From: Sthenelais limicola
Taxonomy: Eukaryota > Annelida > Polychaeta > Phyllodocida > Sigalionidae
Reading direction: 5' to 3'
Assembly: GCA_942159475.1 (NCBI GenBank)
Contig: OW804096.1
Coordinates: forward strand, 38,315,744-38,379,743
DNA length: 64,000 bases
Shown here: positions 44,264 to 54,060 of the stretch, one piece after another
Layout of the letters: each line of letters opens with the position of its first letter
How positions within the stretch are numbered: the first letter of the stretch is position 1
Notes under the pieces: model-generated
What the model was told of the DNA's origin: nothing
Databases searched by the model: none
The model's input: the letters and a program-made list of their open reading frames with translations, nothing else
Translations under genes and position numbers: made by a program

Positions 44264-44499
44264 TGTAAGAAATTAGCCCTTACAGCATCAAGCTACTTAC
44301 TTGCAGATTAGTATGATTGAGAAGATCCCGCGCGTTGAAAGTGCGTGTGCGTCGTTGTGTCGTCGGGAATCGTCTGACCCCACTTGAACCGGCCCGAGCG
44401 GTGATCCTCGCTATGACGTCATCGCGGGGATCCCCGTGAAACGTGTCAGAACGAGGCGCGGCCGTATGACGTCACGGCCGCGGCCGCGAATGTACAACA
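44264..44499 (-). repeat. 3' LTR (236 bp)
   Basis: Identical to 54062-54297. Bounded by TG...CA in either orientation (TGTTGT...TTACA on minus). GC-rich, with two TGACGTCA palindromes (44414-44421, 44467-44474) and a palindromic GCGGCCGCGGCCG block. Confidence 0.95.
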
Positions 44500-44512
44500 C
44501 TCCTCCCCATTC
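44500..44512 (-). promoter_or_regulatory. Polypurine tract
   Basis: On the minus strand AATGGGGAGGAG directly precedes the 3' LTR, the expected plus-strand DNA primer site. Confidence 0.8.
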
Positions 44513-44644
44513 TATATTTGAGTGTTCTGAACTTTGGGAGTGTGGGGTATCCATATATACACATCCTAACGTTACTCCACTTGACCTGACTAACTATGAC
44601 TATATATATACAAGGTGGCGCCAGCTCTAGGCCAGGCAGAGCTC
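44513..44644 (-). other. 3' non-coding region between ORF3 and polypurine tract
   Basis: About 130 bp, no frame. Contains a TATATATA run near 44601. Confidence 0.5.
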
Positions 44645-46411
44645 TCAGAGCTCGAAGAATGCCCTAGCATTCTGTGTAGTGGCCTCTAGGACCACTGCCC
44701 TGGGGACATTGAGTATGCTCCCAATGCGTTGGGCCACTTCTACAATGCTGGCTGGCCCTTGTTGTTTAACATGTCGACCTGGTGGGCAGAGGTATGGGCT
44801 ATCTGTCTCCAAGAGCAGGTGTTGGAGTCCCAGGCGCCGGATAACTTCATCCAGCTCAGGGTGACAGTCCGGCTTCAGCAAGATTGCCGAGATGCTGAAC
44901 ATGACCCTGGGGAAGTTGGCCTGCCAGCGCTGCTGCTCATGTAGGCCCTGGTTGAAGCAATGCAGCTGGATCTTCTGCTCCTTGGGCACCACTGACCTGA
45001 GTACCATTCGGCAGCGCCTCTGTGCCTCCCCATCTCCTCGATCCCTAGCATGAATGACCAAAGGGATCTTCATTTCTGCTGCATGAGCGGCCATGTAGTG
45101 GAGTGCCGCCTCTTGTGCCACAACAGTGTCATCTCCTGAGTGATGGTATAAGTCAATTCCAACCTCTCCCACAGCACAAAGTTTCCCCTGTGCAGCGGCC
45201 TTCGCTCTCTCTGACATGTGCACCATCTCATCTGTGTCGAGTGGCACACTGGTTGGATGCAGGCCAACCGCTTTGTGCACGGTTGCCCCTGGCATCAGGT
45301 GGCGACTACTGGTCTTCCAATCCTCCGGGAAGCAGGCCACGTCAACCACTTCTAGTGAGTTCAGGTTGTGACAAAGGTCCTGGCCCGCAGCTTCAACTGC
45401 CCGTCGAGTGCCTAGCTTGCTCCAGATATTCCTCAGGTGGCAATGGGCATCAAAGCCATCTGGACGGATCATCCGGTCCATCCTGATCCGGTTGTGCCAA
45501 TGGTGCATGTCCTTCCTGTCCTCACTTCGCAGAAGTGCAAGAAGGGTTGCAGCCCACCGCCAGTGTAGCAGACATCCTAGTGTGTTTGGGGGGCTCCAAC
45601 TTCGCTGGACTGGAGTGTCGTAGCAAGCCCGGTCGAATAGATCCAGGAGAACTTGCTGGTTGGCTGACACGGTGACGTTCGCTGGCGCCAGCCCCTCTTC
45701 ACTGACAAATCGTAGTAGGCCATCGAGCCTGGTTCCCAGGCACTCAGCAATTCCTTGTAAGAAGCCCTGGCAGAGCTCAGCCCACTCATCCAGGAAGGCA
45801 TCACTGAAGTACTGGGGGTTCTTGCAGCTCGCTATGTGAACATCCAGGTTTGCCTTTCTCACACACTGTGTCCGGCAGCCCCAACATGTTGTCTCTGGCT
45901 GGAGGTAGTACGGCAGGTGAGATAGCACTACATGTCGGCTGATGTGGTTGTGTCGGCCGCATCCTGTAGTCACAGGGCACAAGCTCTGTTTGGGGATCTT
46001 CCGCTCAACCCTTGGAGATTCAGTGTGGGCCCCGTCTGAGCTGGTGGATTGTTGAGAGTAGCTGGATCGTCTTACTCCGCCAGCTACCTCAATTCGAATC
46101 CGCTTGGTGTTCACTGTGGGGTACTCTTCTTGCGGCCTCTTCAAAGAGCTTTCTTGAGCCGGGTATTGACCCAGCCTATGGCTATAGCCTGTTCTGTGGT
46201 TGGTCTGCTTCTGATTGTGCGCCGGGCCTGAGCCCAGCTGTGCCAGTCTCCTGGCCTCCGGTTTCTGATGTAACGCCGGGCCGTAGCCCAGCTGTGCCAG
46301 TCCCCTGGCGGCATCGATCTTAAATGGTACCCATAGTGTACCATCATGAACAAATGGGCTTGCCTTTGCTTGCTGCTCCCTAGATCCGTGGTCCTGGTAG
46401 CTGGAAGGCAT
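44645..46411 (-). CDS. ORF3: zinc-finger-like region fused to TatD-family nuclease
   Basis: 588 codons from ATG at 46411. Residues 35-66 hold a tandem duplication (ARGLAQLGYGPALHQK / ARRLAQLGSGPAHNQK). Residues 145-196 form two Cys/His clusters, C145-x5-C151-x8-H160-x4-H165 and C176-x2-C179-x12-H192-x3-C196. Residues 318-588 match the TatD metal-dependent DNase family: DAHCH (His323, His325), GEVGID (Glu416), VIHARD (His454), LHCF (His484) and ETDSPYL (Asp537), so every metal ligand is present. TatD proteins are Mg2+-dependent nucleases with exonuclease activity. It starts 103 nt after pol and ends before the polypurine tract. A splice acceptor ends 2 nt before the ATG. Its role in the element (cDNA processing, host-defence counter, R-loop or repair activity) is unknown. 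Confidence 0.9.
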   Translation of the reverse strand: MPSSYQDHGSREQQAKASPFVHDGTLWVPFKIDAARGLAQLGYGPALHQKPEARRLAQLGSGPAHNQKQTNHRTGYSHRLGQYPAQESSLKRPQEEYPTVNTKRIRIEVAGGVRRSSYSQQSTSSDGAHTESPRVERKIPKQSLCPVTTGCGRHNHISRHVVLSHLPYYLQPETTCWGCRTQCVRKANLDVHIASCKNPQYFSDAFLDEWAELCQGFLQGIAECLGTRLDGLLRFVSEEGLAPANVTVSANQQVLLDLFDRACYDTPVQRSWSPPNTLGCLLHWRWAATLLALLRSEDRKDMHHWHNRIRMDRMIRPDGFDAHCHLRNIWSKLGTRRAVEAAGQDLCHNLNSLEVVDVACFPEDWKTSSRHLMPGATVHKAVGLHPTSVPLDTDEMVHMSERAKAAAQGKLCAVGEVGIDLYHHSGDDTVVAQEAALHYMAAHAAEMKIPLVIHARDRGDGEAQRRCRMVLRSVVPKEQKIQLHCFNQGLHEQQRWQANFPRVMFSISAILLKPDCHPELDEVIRRLGLQHLLLETDSPYLCPPGRHVKQQGPASIVEVAQRIGSILNVPRAVVLEATTQNARAFFEL

Positions 46412-46440
46412 TCCTGCAAGATAATATAAAGTTTTATTAT
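46412..46440 (-). promoter_or_regulatory. Candidate splice acceptor for ORF3
   Basis: On the minus strand TTTATATTATCTTGCAG|GA precedes the ATG. AG is at 46415-46414 and the exon would start at 46413, 2 nt before the ORF3 start codon. A pyrimidine-leaning stretch precedes it. This would pair with the donor at 52631/52630, removing gag and pol (about 6.2 kb). Confidence 0.5.
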
Positions 46441-46514
46441 GTAGGTCTCCTTAGCTTCTAACTTAATCTAGGCATTCCACTTAACATACAGCAAGCACTG
46501 CTACCCATGTGAGA

Positions 46515-49500
46515 CTAATGTAGGAGTTTGGTCAGCCGGCGGACTGTGTCCCGAAGTCTTTGGGGCAAGCGAATGTTTCGGCCTGCCCTGGATCTCCTTG
46601 CTGGCTGCACCGGTACCACAGCTTCCTCGTCTGTAGTAGCCTCTTGCGCCACAGATTCCTCATCTGCGGTGTCTTCTCCCTCTTTGTCTCCATCGGTCCC
46701 TACCCTCTCTTTGGAAGGGGGCACTTCCTCAAATAAGGAACCCAAGTCCAGATTGTCAGTGTCTGGGGGGCCTGGTGGAGGGTCCTCCAGGTCATCTCGG
46801 TCTTCATCCTCTGCGTATGGGATAGTTGTGTCTAGATCCATCAGTTGATGGCGCATTCTCCGCATCCAGAGGGGAATAGCCCTATCTTGGCATAGCATCA
46901 GTCTGTCATGGTGCACCACTTCAGACTTGCGGCGACCTTTAATCCTGATGAGTACTGGAGAGAGTATTTCTATTACCAGATATGGGCCTTTCCATACTGG
47001 CTTCAGCTTTGGGCTCTGTCCCTTCTTGCTAGCCGTGTCCTTCTTGTAGGCCAGGTCTCCGATATTGTAGGAGGACTCTGAAAGCTTTGTGTCATACACG
47101 CGTTTCTGCACCGCCTGGGAGTGTTTCAGATTCTCCCTTGCATGCTGGTGTACTTTCTGTAGTGTGTCCCTGAGTTTACTGACATATTCTGGTACAGCTA
47201 GTCCATCTCGAGACGGGTCGACCAAGCCAAATATCAGCTCTTCCGGTTGCCACACTTCACGGCCAAGCATCATCATATTGGGAGAGTATCCTGTCTGTTT
47301 GTGTGGGACAGCCCTCAGTGCTCCTGCCAAAAGTGGGAGGTGTTCATCCCACTCTCTGGATTTCCCTTGCAGATAACACCTCACCATCTGTAGGATGGTC
47401 CGATTATAGCGTTCTACCTGACCATTCGAGGCTGGGTGGTACGGTGTCGTACGTGTCTTTTGAATCTTAAGGAGGTCACAGATGGCCCGAATTAGATTCC
47501 CGTCAACGTTCCTTCCTTGGTCAGTGTGCAGTTGGAGTGGACACCCCAACCTTGCTATGAACTCGTGAACCAACTTGTTGGCTAGCATCTCTGCTTTCTG
47601 ATGTGGAACTGGGAAGCACTCAACCCACTTTGTGAACTGGTCGACAATCATCAAGATGCATGTATTACCCGCATTTGACATTGGCAGTGGGCCTAAAATG
47701 TCCAGGTGTATCCGTTCCAGTGGCGCTCCTGCATGGTATTGGCCCAGTGCCCCTTTGGCTCTTTGACAGGGCTTTTTATTCCGGCTGCACACCGCACACG
47801 TCCGCACATACTCTCTAGTATCCTCGGCCATGTGGTGCCAGATGAATCGGCGTCTCAGTCGGGCGATTGTTTTATCTTGTCCCAAGTGTCCTGCTGTGGG
47901 ATGGTCATGATTCAAGCTGAGTACCTCTTTTTGATAATGTTTTGACACTACCAGCAGTAGGTTAGACCCTTCCATTGTCTCCCATCTGTAGTGTAGGACT
48001 CCCTGTATTGGTACCAGTTGGTTTCGATGCTGCCAGAAGTACTTGGTGGCCAGACTGCTGAGTGCTAGCTCCGCCTGACTAGGTGTGTTGTTCCCTTCAA
48101 CCCAGCGTATCAGCGGGGCTATCTCTGTATCTTCTAGCTGCCGATCCCTCAGTTCCTGTTTAGGGTAACGTGTGACCCATTCGTCTGATGGTTCTGTGTC
48201 ACTTGCTTTTGCTGGTGCTTCATCCTTGTCAGGGGCTTGCACCTCAATTGCCTTCACTGCCAGTGGTACTACATCGTCTACCTCGTCTTCGAATCTGGCC
48301 CATTGCCCATGGGCGCGGACACAGAAAGCACAGCCTCCACAAGGCAACTCAGATGGTGATTTTCCTGCCTGGTAACAGTTGCAGTAGTCTATGGTATCTG
48401 GGATCCTAGACAAACAGTCGGCATTAACATGCTTTTTCCCCTGGCGGTGTAAGATGGTCATATCATATTGGGCCAGCTCCTCTAGCCACCGGGCAAGCTG
48501 TCCCTGAATGTTCTTGAACCCCATGAGCCAGGTGAGGCTATTGTGGTCAGTCCTCACGAGGAATGGACGGCCTAGCAGGTAATGGCGGAATTGTCTAGTT
48601 AGCCGTATAACTGCAAGAAGTTCCTTTCTGGTTGTACAGTACTTGCGCTGTTCTGCACTCAAGACGAAGCTCCCGTATGCAATAATACATATTGATCCAT
48701 CCACCCGCTGTCCCAGCTCCCCTCCGATAGCTGTGTCTGATGCATCGCAGTCTATGATGAATTGATGCTTTGGATCTGGATATGGTAACACAGGAGCGTT
48801 CACTAAGGCCTCTTTTAATCCTATGAATGAGCGGTCTGCCACTTCTGACCATTGAAACCGGGCTTTTGGCCCAGTAAGGGTGTAAAGTGGGGCTGAAATA
48901 TGTGCATATTTCTTCACAAACTCACGATGGTAGTTGGCAAAGCCGAGGAATGATTCGACTTCCTTGACACAGGTTGGTACTGGCCACTTCTTGATGGTGT
49001 CTTCACTCTCCGGGTTTATCGTGATGCCTTCTGGCGTCACCAGCCTGCCCAAGAACATCACTTTATTTTGGAAGAGGGCACACTTCCTAGGCTTCAATTT
49101 GAGGTTATAATGTCTGAATCTTTCAAGGGCCTCTACCAGGTTGTCGCGGGCCTGTTGGAAGCTGTTTCCAAACACCACTACATCGTCCAGGTATGATAGG
49201 GCCTTCTTCCACTGCATGCCATGCAGCACCAGTTGTACCGCTCTTTGGAATGTAGCTGGGGCATTACAAAGGCCGAATCCCATGCGTGTCCATTCAAACA
49301 GTCCATACTTAGTAATGAATGCAGTCTTGTGTTGGTCTGCCTCATCAAGCTGCACCTGCCAGTACCCCGAGTTCATATCCAGCGTGCTGTAGAGCTCACT
49401 GCCCGCAAGTGAATCGAGACATTCCTCAATTTTTGGTAGAGGGAAGGCGTCCTTGACAGTGACATTGTTTAACGCCCGGTAATCAAGGCACCAACGCACA

Positions 49501-50771
49501 GATCCATCCTTCTTTCTGACAAGAACAGGCACTGACGCCCAAGCTGAGCATGACGGCTTGATCACACCAGCCTCAAGCATTCCCTTGAGATGTTTTTCTT
49601 CTTCTTCCTGGAATCCTAAGGGTGTGCGCCGCATGCGTTGCCTGACTGGTCGAGTCTCACCTGTGTCTATCTGGTGTTTTATCGCAGTGAAGCACCCAAG
49701 ATCCTTGTCGTGCTCTGAAAATGTTGTCTGGTGTTCGATCAGTAGTTGAGCCAGCTCTGCTGCCTGACATTCAGTTAACAGACTGGTCGACCTCTTGAAT
49801 AGGTCCTTGAGATGATCCGGGATTTTTGGAACAAGGGATTCAATTTGCTCATCGGTGATGAGTACTTGCGTCCCGGGGTGACCCCAGGTATGGTCTGTGT
49901 GACCATTGGTCCCAGGCTCCAGTGTGGCGCCCACTGTCCTGATTTTTCCCGATTTGTTCGGTTGATCAGTCCCAGTCTCCATTTCCACCGATTCTAGTGA
50001 TCCAATCATCTGGCCCTTTCGAATGGTGATGTGGTGGTCTGTGACATTAGTCAACTCTATTGCCCCTACCTTGGCATGTCCTAGCAGGGCATATGGGCAC
50101 AATACGCCTGGGCAGATATTCGTTGGACTCATCAGAGAGTACCCTGATGGCTCATCTGGAGCCCCAATTTTAATGGGTATCTGGCTCACCGAGTGCGGAG
50201 GTATGACGGTTCTCCTGCTACATTCCACCCTGGCCACATTCTGGTTTCCTCCTCCATTCCGGCGATATATCGCCTTAGATAATTTTCCATCCACTTCCAC
50301 TGTGGCCAGTGTGAGGTCAATCTTGGCTCCGGCTGCTTTTAGAAAGTCCAGCCCAAGGATGACTTTGTCAGTTACTGGCGCTATGTATGTGTGCCAGAGC
50401 TTACAGTTGTCACCGAACCTTATCTCAATAGGTTCAGTCAAGCAGCCAGTCATGAAACAGTCTTCACCTACTTGCTTGAGTCTCACCTCCTCCAACATTT
50501 TTGGGGGCTTCCTCATGATTTGTACAAAGGAGGGACTCAGTACTGACACTTGAGCTCCTAAGTCCACAAGTGCTTCTACCGGCGTGCCATTGATCTGCAC
50601 GGGTAGTACCAGACTCTCTGGGGGTGTATTTGGTGATTTCCGGAACTCAACACTCCGAATACCAGCATGCTCTGTTTCTTGAGGCTGGGCATGATTGGGA
50701 CGGGGGAGCGGTTCTTTTCTGGCATGTTTCTCTTCTTCCGGGGGTCGGCCTTGGTCAGATGGGGACAACAA
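46515..50771 (-). CDS. Pol polyprotein: protease, RT, RNase H, integrase
   Basis: 1418 codons shown from a non-ATG codon; the frame is open about 75 nt upstream into gag, in -1 phase. Protease: residues 56-80 with D70-L-G-A in place of the usual D-S/T-G-A. RT about 370-580: Asp465 (YSTLDMNSGY) and YLDD 527-530. RNase H about 670-790: Asp674/676, Glu717, Asp742, Asp785. Integrase: HHCC zinc site H957-x4-H962-x29-C992-x2-C995; catalytic Asp1024, Asp1084, Glu1120 (DD35E); GPY/F-like GPYLVIEI near 1250. No chromodomain. The acidic C-terminal tail ends in an Arg-rich stretch. No frameshift or stop. Only the protease triad is unusual. Confidence 0.95.
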   Translation of the reverse strand: MLSPSDQGRPPEEEKHARKEPLPRPNHAQPQETEHAGIRSVEFRKSPNTPPESLVLPVQINGTPVEALVDLGAQVSVLSPSFVQIMRKPPKMLEEVRLKQVGEDCFMTGCLTEPIEIRFGDNCKLWHTYIAPVTDKVILGLDFLKAAGAKIDLTLATVEVDGKLSKAIYRRNGGGNQNVARVECSRRTVIPPHSVSQIPIKIGAPDEPSGYSLMSPTNICPGVLCPYALLGHAKVGAIELTNVTDHHITIRKGQMIGSLESVEMETGTDQPNKSGKIRTVGATLEPGTNGHTDHTWGHPGTQVLITDEQIESLVPKIPDHLKDLFKRSTSLLTECQAAELAQLLIEHQTTFSEHDKDLGCFTAIKHQIDTGETRPVRQRMRRTPLGFQEEEEKHLKGMLEAGVIKPSCSAWASVPVLVRKKDGSVRWCLDYRALNNVTVKDAFPLPKIEECLDSLAGSELYSTLDMNSGYWQVQLDEADQHKTAFITKYGLFEWTRMGFGLCNAPATFQRAVQLVLHGMQWKKALSYLDDVVVFGNSFQQARDNLVEALERFRHYNLKLKPRKCALFQNKVMFLGRLVTPEGITINPESEDTIKKWPVPTCVKEVESFLGFANYHREFVKKYAHISAPLYTLTGPKARFQWSEVADRSFIGLKEALVNAPVLPYPDPKHQFIIDCDASDTAIGGELGQRVDGSICIIAYGSFVLSAEQRKYCTTRKELLAVIRLTRQFRHYLLGRPFLVRTDHNSLTWLMGFKNIQGQLARWLEELAQYDMTILHRQGKKHVNADCLSRIPDTIDYCNCYQAGKSPSELPCGGCAFCVRAHGQWARFEDEVDDVVPLAVKAIEVQAPDKDEAPAKASDTEPSDEWVTRYPKQELRDRQLEDTEIAPLIRWVEGNNTPSQAELALSSLATKYFWQHRNQLVPIQGVLHYRWETMEGSNLLLVVSKHYQKEVLSLNHDHPTAGHLGQDKTIARLRRRFIWHHMAEDTREYVRTCAVCSRNKKPCQRAKGALGQYHAGAPLERIHLDILGPLPMSNAGNTCILMIVDQFTKWVECFPVPHQKAEMLANKLVHEFIARLGCPLQLHTDQGRNVDGNLIRAICDLLKIQKTRTTPYHPASNGQVERYNRTILQMVRCYLQGKSREWDEHLPLLAGALRAVPHKQTGYSPNMMMLGREVWQPEELIFGLVDPSRDGLAVPEYVSKLRDTLQKVHQHARENLKHSQAVQKRVYDTKLSESSYNIGDLAYKKDTASKKGQSPKLKPVWKGPYLVIEILSPVLIRIKGRRKSEVVHHDRLMLCQDRAIPLWMRRMRHQLMDLDTTIPYAEDEDRDDLEDPPPGPPDTDNLDLGSLFEEVPPSKERVGTDGDKEGEDTADEESVAQEATTDEEAVVPVQPARRSRAGRNIRLPQRLRDTVRRLTKLLH

Positions 50772-50850
50772 TTGGCCTATTGAGTTGCCCCGGTCAAGTT
50801 TTCCGACCCTGCGGTCTTTGATGGTGCAGGCGATTTTGCTCCCTGGGATG
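50772..50850 (-). promoter_or_regulatory. Gag/pol overlap, -1 frame
   Basis: The pol frame is -1 relative to gag and stays open for about 75 nt upstream of the gag TAG (50779-50777). I find no canonical X XXY YYZ heptamer in phase; GGAAAAC near the stop is the nearest. The mechanism of pol expression is therefore unresolved. Confidence 0.4.
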
Positions 50851-52558
50851 GGCAGTCACGTCTGAAATGTCCTTCCTTCTGGCAATTGAAGCAGGTCATT
50901 GATGATACCGGCGACTTGGCTCGGGGCGAGGGGCAGTCACGTTTGAAGTGGCCCTCTTTTTGGCAGTTGAAGCATGATCCAGGTGAGGCACTTCTGGCCC
51001 GAGCTGGATAAGGACTTGCGGGACGTGATGGTCTGTTACTGCCTAATGCTTCAGCCACGATCTTTTTGATCTCCTCTCGCATATCACTTGACACTCCTAT
51101 ACTGGCCACAGTCGCAATTGGTGCCTCCTCCGGCTTGGCAAAGGAAACGGCCCTAACCCTCTTCTCTCCCAGAATGAAGCGTGCATTGTGGATAGAGTGG
51201 CGTAGGCTATGCAGTGCATCGGACACTGACTTCAGGTCCCTTTCGCCAGCCACAAGTGCTGCTTGTCTGTCGGCACAGCCACGGAGGACAGCATCCACGG
51301 CAGCCCTTTGGACTGTCTTCTCGTGTTCGCCTGGGTGGCCATCTCGAGCCAAGTCAAGGCATCTCTGCCCAAACTTTTCAAGATCCTCCCCAGCGTCCTG
51401 ATTGACACTTTGAAGTGCCCGTCTTGCTGAGGTTGGGGGATTCCGCTTCCCAAATCGGTCCCGCATGCTCCTCTTGATTTTACCCCAGTCCTTCTTGACC
51501 TTCTTGGGTAGTGAGGCAAAATAAACCAGTGCCTCGTCTCGGAGGTTCTGGACCAGCATGTCCACCCGTTTCCTCTCAGTCCAGTGGTTCCGGCGGATAA
51601 TTCTTTTGAACTGCTCCTCGTATATGTCCCACTTAAGGGACCCATCGTAAGTGGGGATTTTTCCTGGGTGACCCCCCTTTCTTCCCCTCTCATCTTCCGA
51701 GATGTCTGACGATGCCGTTGAACTGGCATCTGTGTCCGACTCCTCTGAGTCCGAGCCATCCACTCGGCACGATTGATAAGGGTCTTTCGGTGGCTTGTAC
51801 CTCCGTTTCCCAGACGCTTGGCTGCCTTGCCTGCTTCCGTGGCCCTTTTCGGGACTCTTGGCATCGTGCCTCTGGTGGGTGTCCCACTCGCTGGATCCTT
51901 GGGCCCCTGCTTCTCTTCTCTCGGATCCTGAGAGACTCTGGTACACATTATTTGTGACCTTACCTCGATACGGAGTGCTTGTGGCAATTGGTGGTATGTG
52001 GAAGTGCGATCCCCCAATGGCTTCTCGGTTTGCGGAGCCCGTAGGCCTCAGGTTTGTAAGCGTATATTCCAGCTTTCTCAGGCGCTCCTCCTGTTTCTCA
52101 ATGAACTCCTCCATTCTGGCCTGACGGCTACCTTGATCGGTCTCTTCCTCTGTCAGCGGCCTGCTATCCTGCGACTTGCATAACCAAGTCTGCTTCTCTT
52201 GTCTGAGCTGTGTGTTCTCCTCCTCCAGCTCTTTAAGCCTGGCACACTCTAGCTCCAGTTCGCCCATTTTCCTTTCCATTTCTGACATCTGCGTCACTGT
52301 CTTGTCATCAAGATCGTTTGAGGCCTGACAGGTGAGGTAACCTCTGTCGAACAGTTTTGCGACGATAGTCGGCAGTTGGGGGTCATTATTCCCATGCCCA
52401 TTGTTGAGTGCGGCCACAAACTCATGTGCATCAGCTACTGGACCGATGTCTTTGACTACTGTGCGAATTGTTCTCGCCCTTCCCGGTCCGATGTTCTCCA
52501 ACTGCCGTAGCATTGTCTCATCGGCTGTGTTGACATCAATTGGGAGTACCGGGGACAT
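50777..52558 (-). CDS. Gag with N-terminal helix-hairpin-helix and two zinc knuckles
   Basis: 593 codons from ATG at 52558 in good Kozak context (ACAACCATGT). Residues 5-50 (IDVNTADETMLRQL, then IGPGRARTI) look like a ComEA-type helix-hairpin-helix DNA-binding motif, unusual for a gag. Coiled-coil segments follow at about 92-130 and 145-170, then an acidic/Ser-rich linker (about 255-295). A retrotransposon-gag capsid-like domain follows at about 300-470 (PTYDGSLKWDIYEEQFKRI). Two CCHC knuckles, C-x2-C-x4-H-x4-C, lie at 529-542 and 556-569 and arose by a 27-residue duplication. Function: RNA binding and particle assembly. Confidence 0.9.
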   Translation of the reverse strand: MSPVLPIDVNTADETMLRQLENIGPGRARTIRTVVKDIGPVADAHEFVAALNNGHGNNDPQLPTIVAKLFDRGYLTCQASNDLDDKTVTQMSEMERKMGELELECARLKELEEENTQLRQEKQTWLCKSQDSRPLTEEETDQGSRQARMEEFIEKQEERLRKLEYTLTNLRPTGSANREAIGGSHFHIPPIATSTPYRGKVTNNVYQSLSGSERREAGAQGSSEWDTHQRHDAKSPEKGHGSRQGSQASGKRRYKPPKDPYQSCRVDGSDSEESDTDASSTASSDISEDERGRKGGHPGKIPTYDGSLKWDIYEEQFKRIIRRNHWTERKRVDMLVQNLRDEALVYFASLPKKVKKDWGKIKRSMRDRFGKRNPPTSARRALQSVNQDAGEDLEKFGQRCLDLARDGHPGEHEKTVQRAAVDAVLRGCADRQAALVAGERDLKSVSDALHSLRHSIHNARFILGEKRVRAVSFAKPEEAPIATVASIGVSSDMREEIKKIVAEALGSNRPSRPASPYPARARSASPGSCFNCQKEGHFKRDCPSPRAKSPVSSMTCFNCQKEGHFRRDCPSQGAKSPAPSKTAGSENLTGATQ

Positions 52559-52620
52559 GGTTGTGGCAGATGATAAGCGGTTAATGAACTAGTTAATGCT
52601 GAGAAACCCAGCCAAGGTGT

Positions 52621-52640
52621 CTCCTCTTACCTCGTAGAAA
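52621..52640 (-). promoter_or_regulatory. Candidate splice donor upstream of gag
   Basis: Minus-strand CTACGAG|GTAAGAGG. The exon ends at 52631 and the intron starts at 52630, 72 nt before the gag ATG. Close to the MAG|GTRAGT consensus. Splicing to 46414/46413 would place ORF3 as the first ORF of the message. Confidence 0.5.
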
Positions 52641-54045
52641 ATGCCGGGTGTGCCCAGCAAACTCGTCAGGTATTTTATAATCGCCGGGAATTCCCAGCGG
52701 CTGACAGTAGTGAGTTAGTGAGGGAGCTATTCCTTATCGTATTTTAGTTTTCCCTATTTTTCACGCAATAGGTCCTTATCCTAGATTATTAGTGTCAGGG
52801 TTGCATGCACTTAATGAAGTGTCAAATTTTCCTCAATGAACCTAGATATTTCCGATTTTTATTTTTTTACCTATAAAAATCCACTGAAAATTCACTTCTG
52901 GTCCTTAATTACCAATGTTCAATGATAACCTATGACCTAAGTCAATATGATAAGCAGCAATGACAAAAATCCAGAAAGTTGCCAAAAGTCAGTAAAATGT
53001 GGTTTCTGAACACACCCAATAACTTATAAACTATCAGAATCCTGAAACTTCCAGTGCAAAGTACATTTGGGGGTCAAGTCTAATTAAAAGTGTCTAATTA
53101 ACAATGTTCATGAAATTAAGTTGTCTGATAACACAGATGTTCAGTTAAAAGATGGTTTCTGAATGCAACCAATGATGTCTGAAACAACAGGATATAGCCA
53201 AGGAGGATGCTGAGGTTGGGGTTGCTTTCTCCCACCCCAATATGACTAATCTCCTTCTCTAACTGGTAATCCACATGTGGAAAGAACAGGGAAATAACCC
53301 AACAATTGGTGAAAATAACATGGAAATAGTTAGCCAATATAGTAGTATAATATATTCTCTGTAGATAGATGGTTTCAGAATAGCATTGGAGTTGACAGTA
53401 AATTGGATGTTGGTGGATGAAGATGGTTCCTGTAATCTAACACATTCCTAGAAATCCAAGATGGCTTTCTTTGATCTCCAGTGAATGAAAGAAAAACCCT
53501 CTACAGAACTGAGAAGGCTGCCAACAAAATATCTGTCCAATTAATAAAATACAGTGGCAGAAATGATAGGCAAGTTCCCCTCTCTTTTACACCGGTCTTA
53601 GAATATTCCAAAACCAGTTATTCCATTCAGATGGCAATGGATTAAACAGTTGGTCCTTTGTTTAATGAAGGGTGTAATGGAAGCTTGCTTAAGTCTTAAT
53701 CCTAGCACATGGCATGCTAAGATGGGGGGATGTTGGTAGACCCCTAGCCTGGAGTGTATCCAAGCACACACAAATATAACAAACAATTTGGTGAAAATGG
53801 TCGAAAATATACAGCCCAATGCAACAAAACAAGGTTCCCACTAATTCTGCCACAATAGTGAAAGCCTTCCCTTGATAATTACACCAACCTGTAGTGATGA
53901 GAAATGAAAAGCAACACCCAGTGTCCTATAGTATCCGGTTTGGATGCTCTGCCACTGCACCCCTAATAATCCATTTACTATCCTGAATGAAGGTGATCAA
54001 AAGTTTCAAAAACTTTTGCAATGATAGTCCAATCCACGCAAGTAA

Positions 54046-54060
54046 GCACTCCTGGCACCA
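54046..54060 (-). promoter_or_regulatory. Primer-binding site, probably tRNA-Leu
   Basis: One base after the 5' LTR the minus strand reads TGGTGCCAGGAGTGC. TGG pairs with tRNA CCA. The rest is closest, from memory, to the 3' end of a leucine tRNA (one difference that could pair as G.U). The tRNA identity is inferred. Confidence 0.6.

Noticed and set aside
44645..46411. ORF3 as an envelope gene
   Set aside because: No signal peptide, no membrane segment and a clear TatD active site.
46528..46848. Plus-strand ORFs opposite gag, pol and ORF3
   Set aside because: Shadow frames of high-GC coding sequence; no domain and no conservation expected.
52670..52681. TATAAAA motif as an internal Ty3 promoter
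   Set aside because: Position would miss the LTR R region needed for replication; could at most serve a separate transcript. Mentioned only in the leader annotation.
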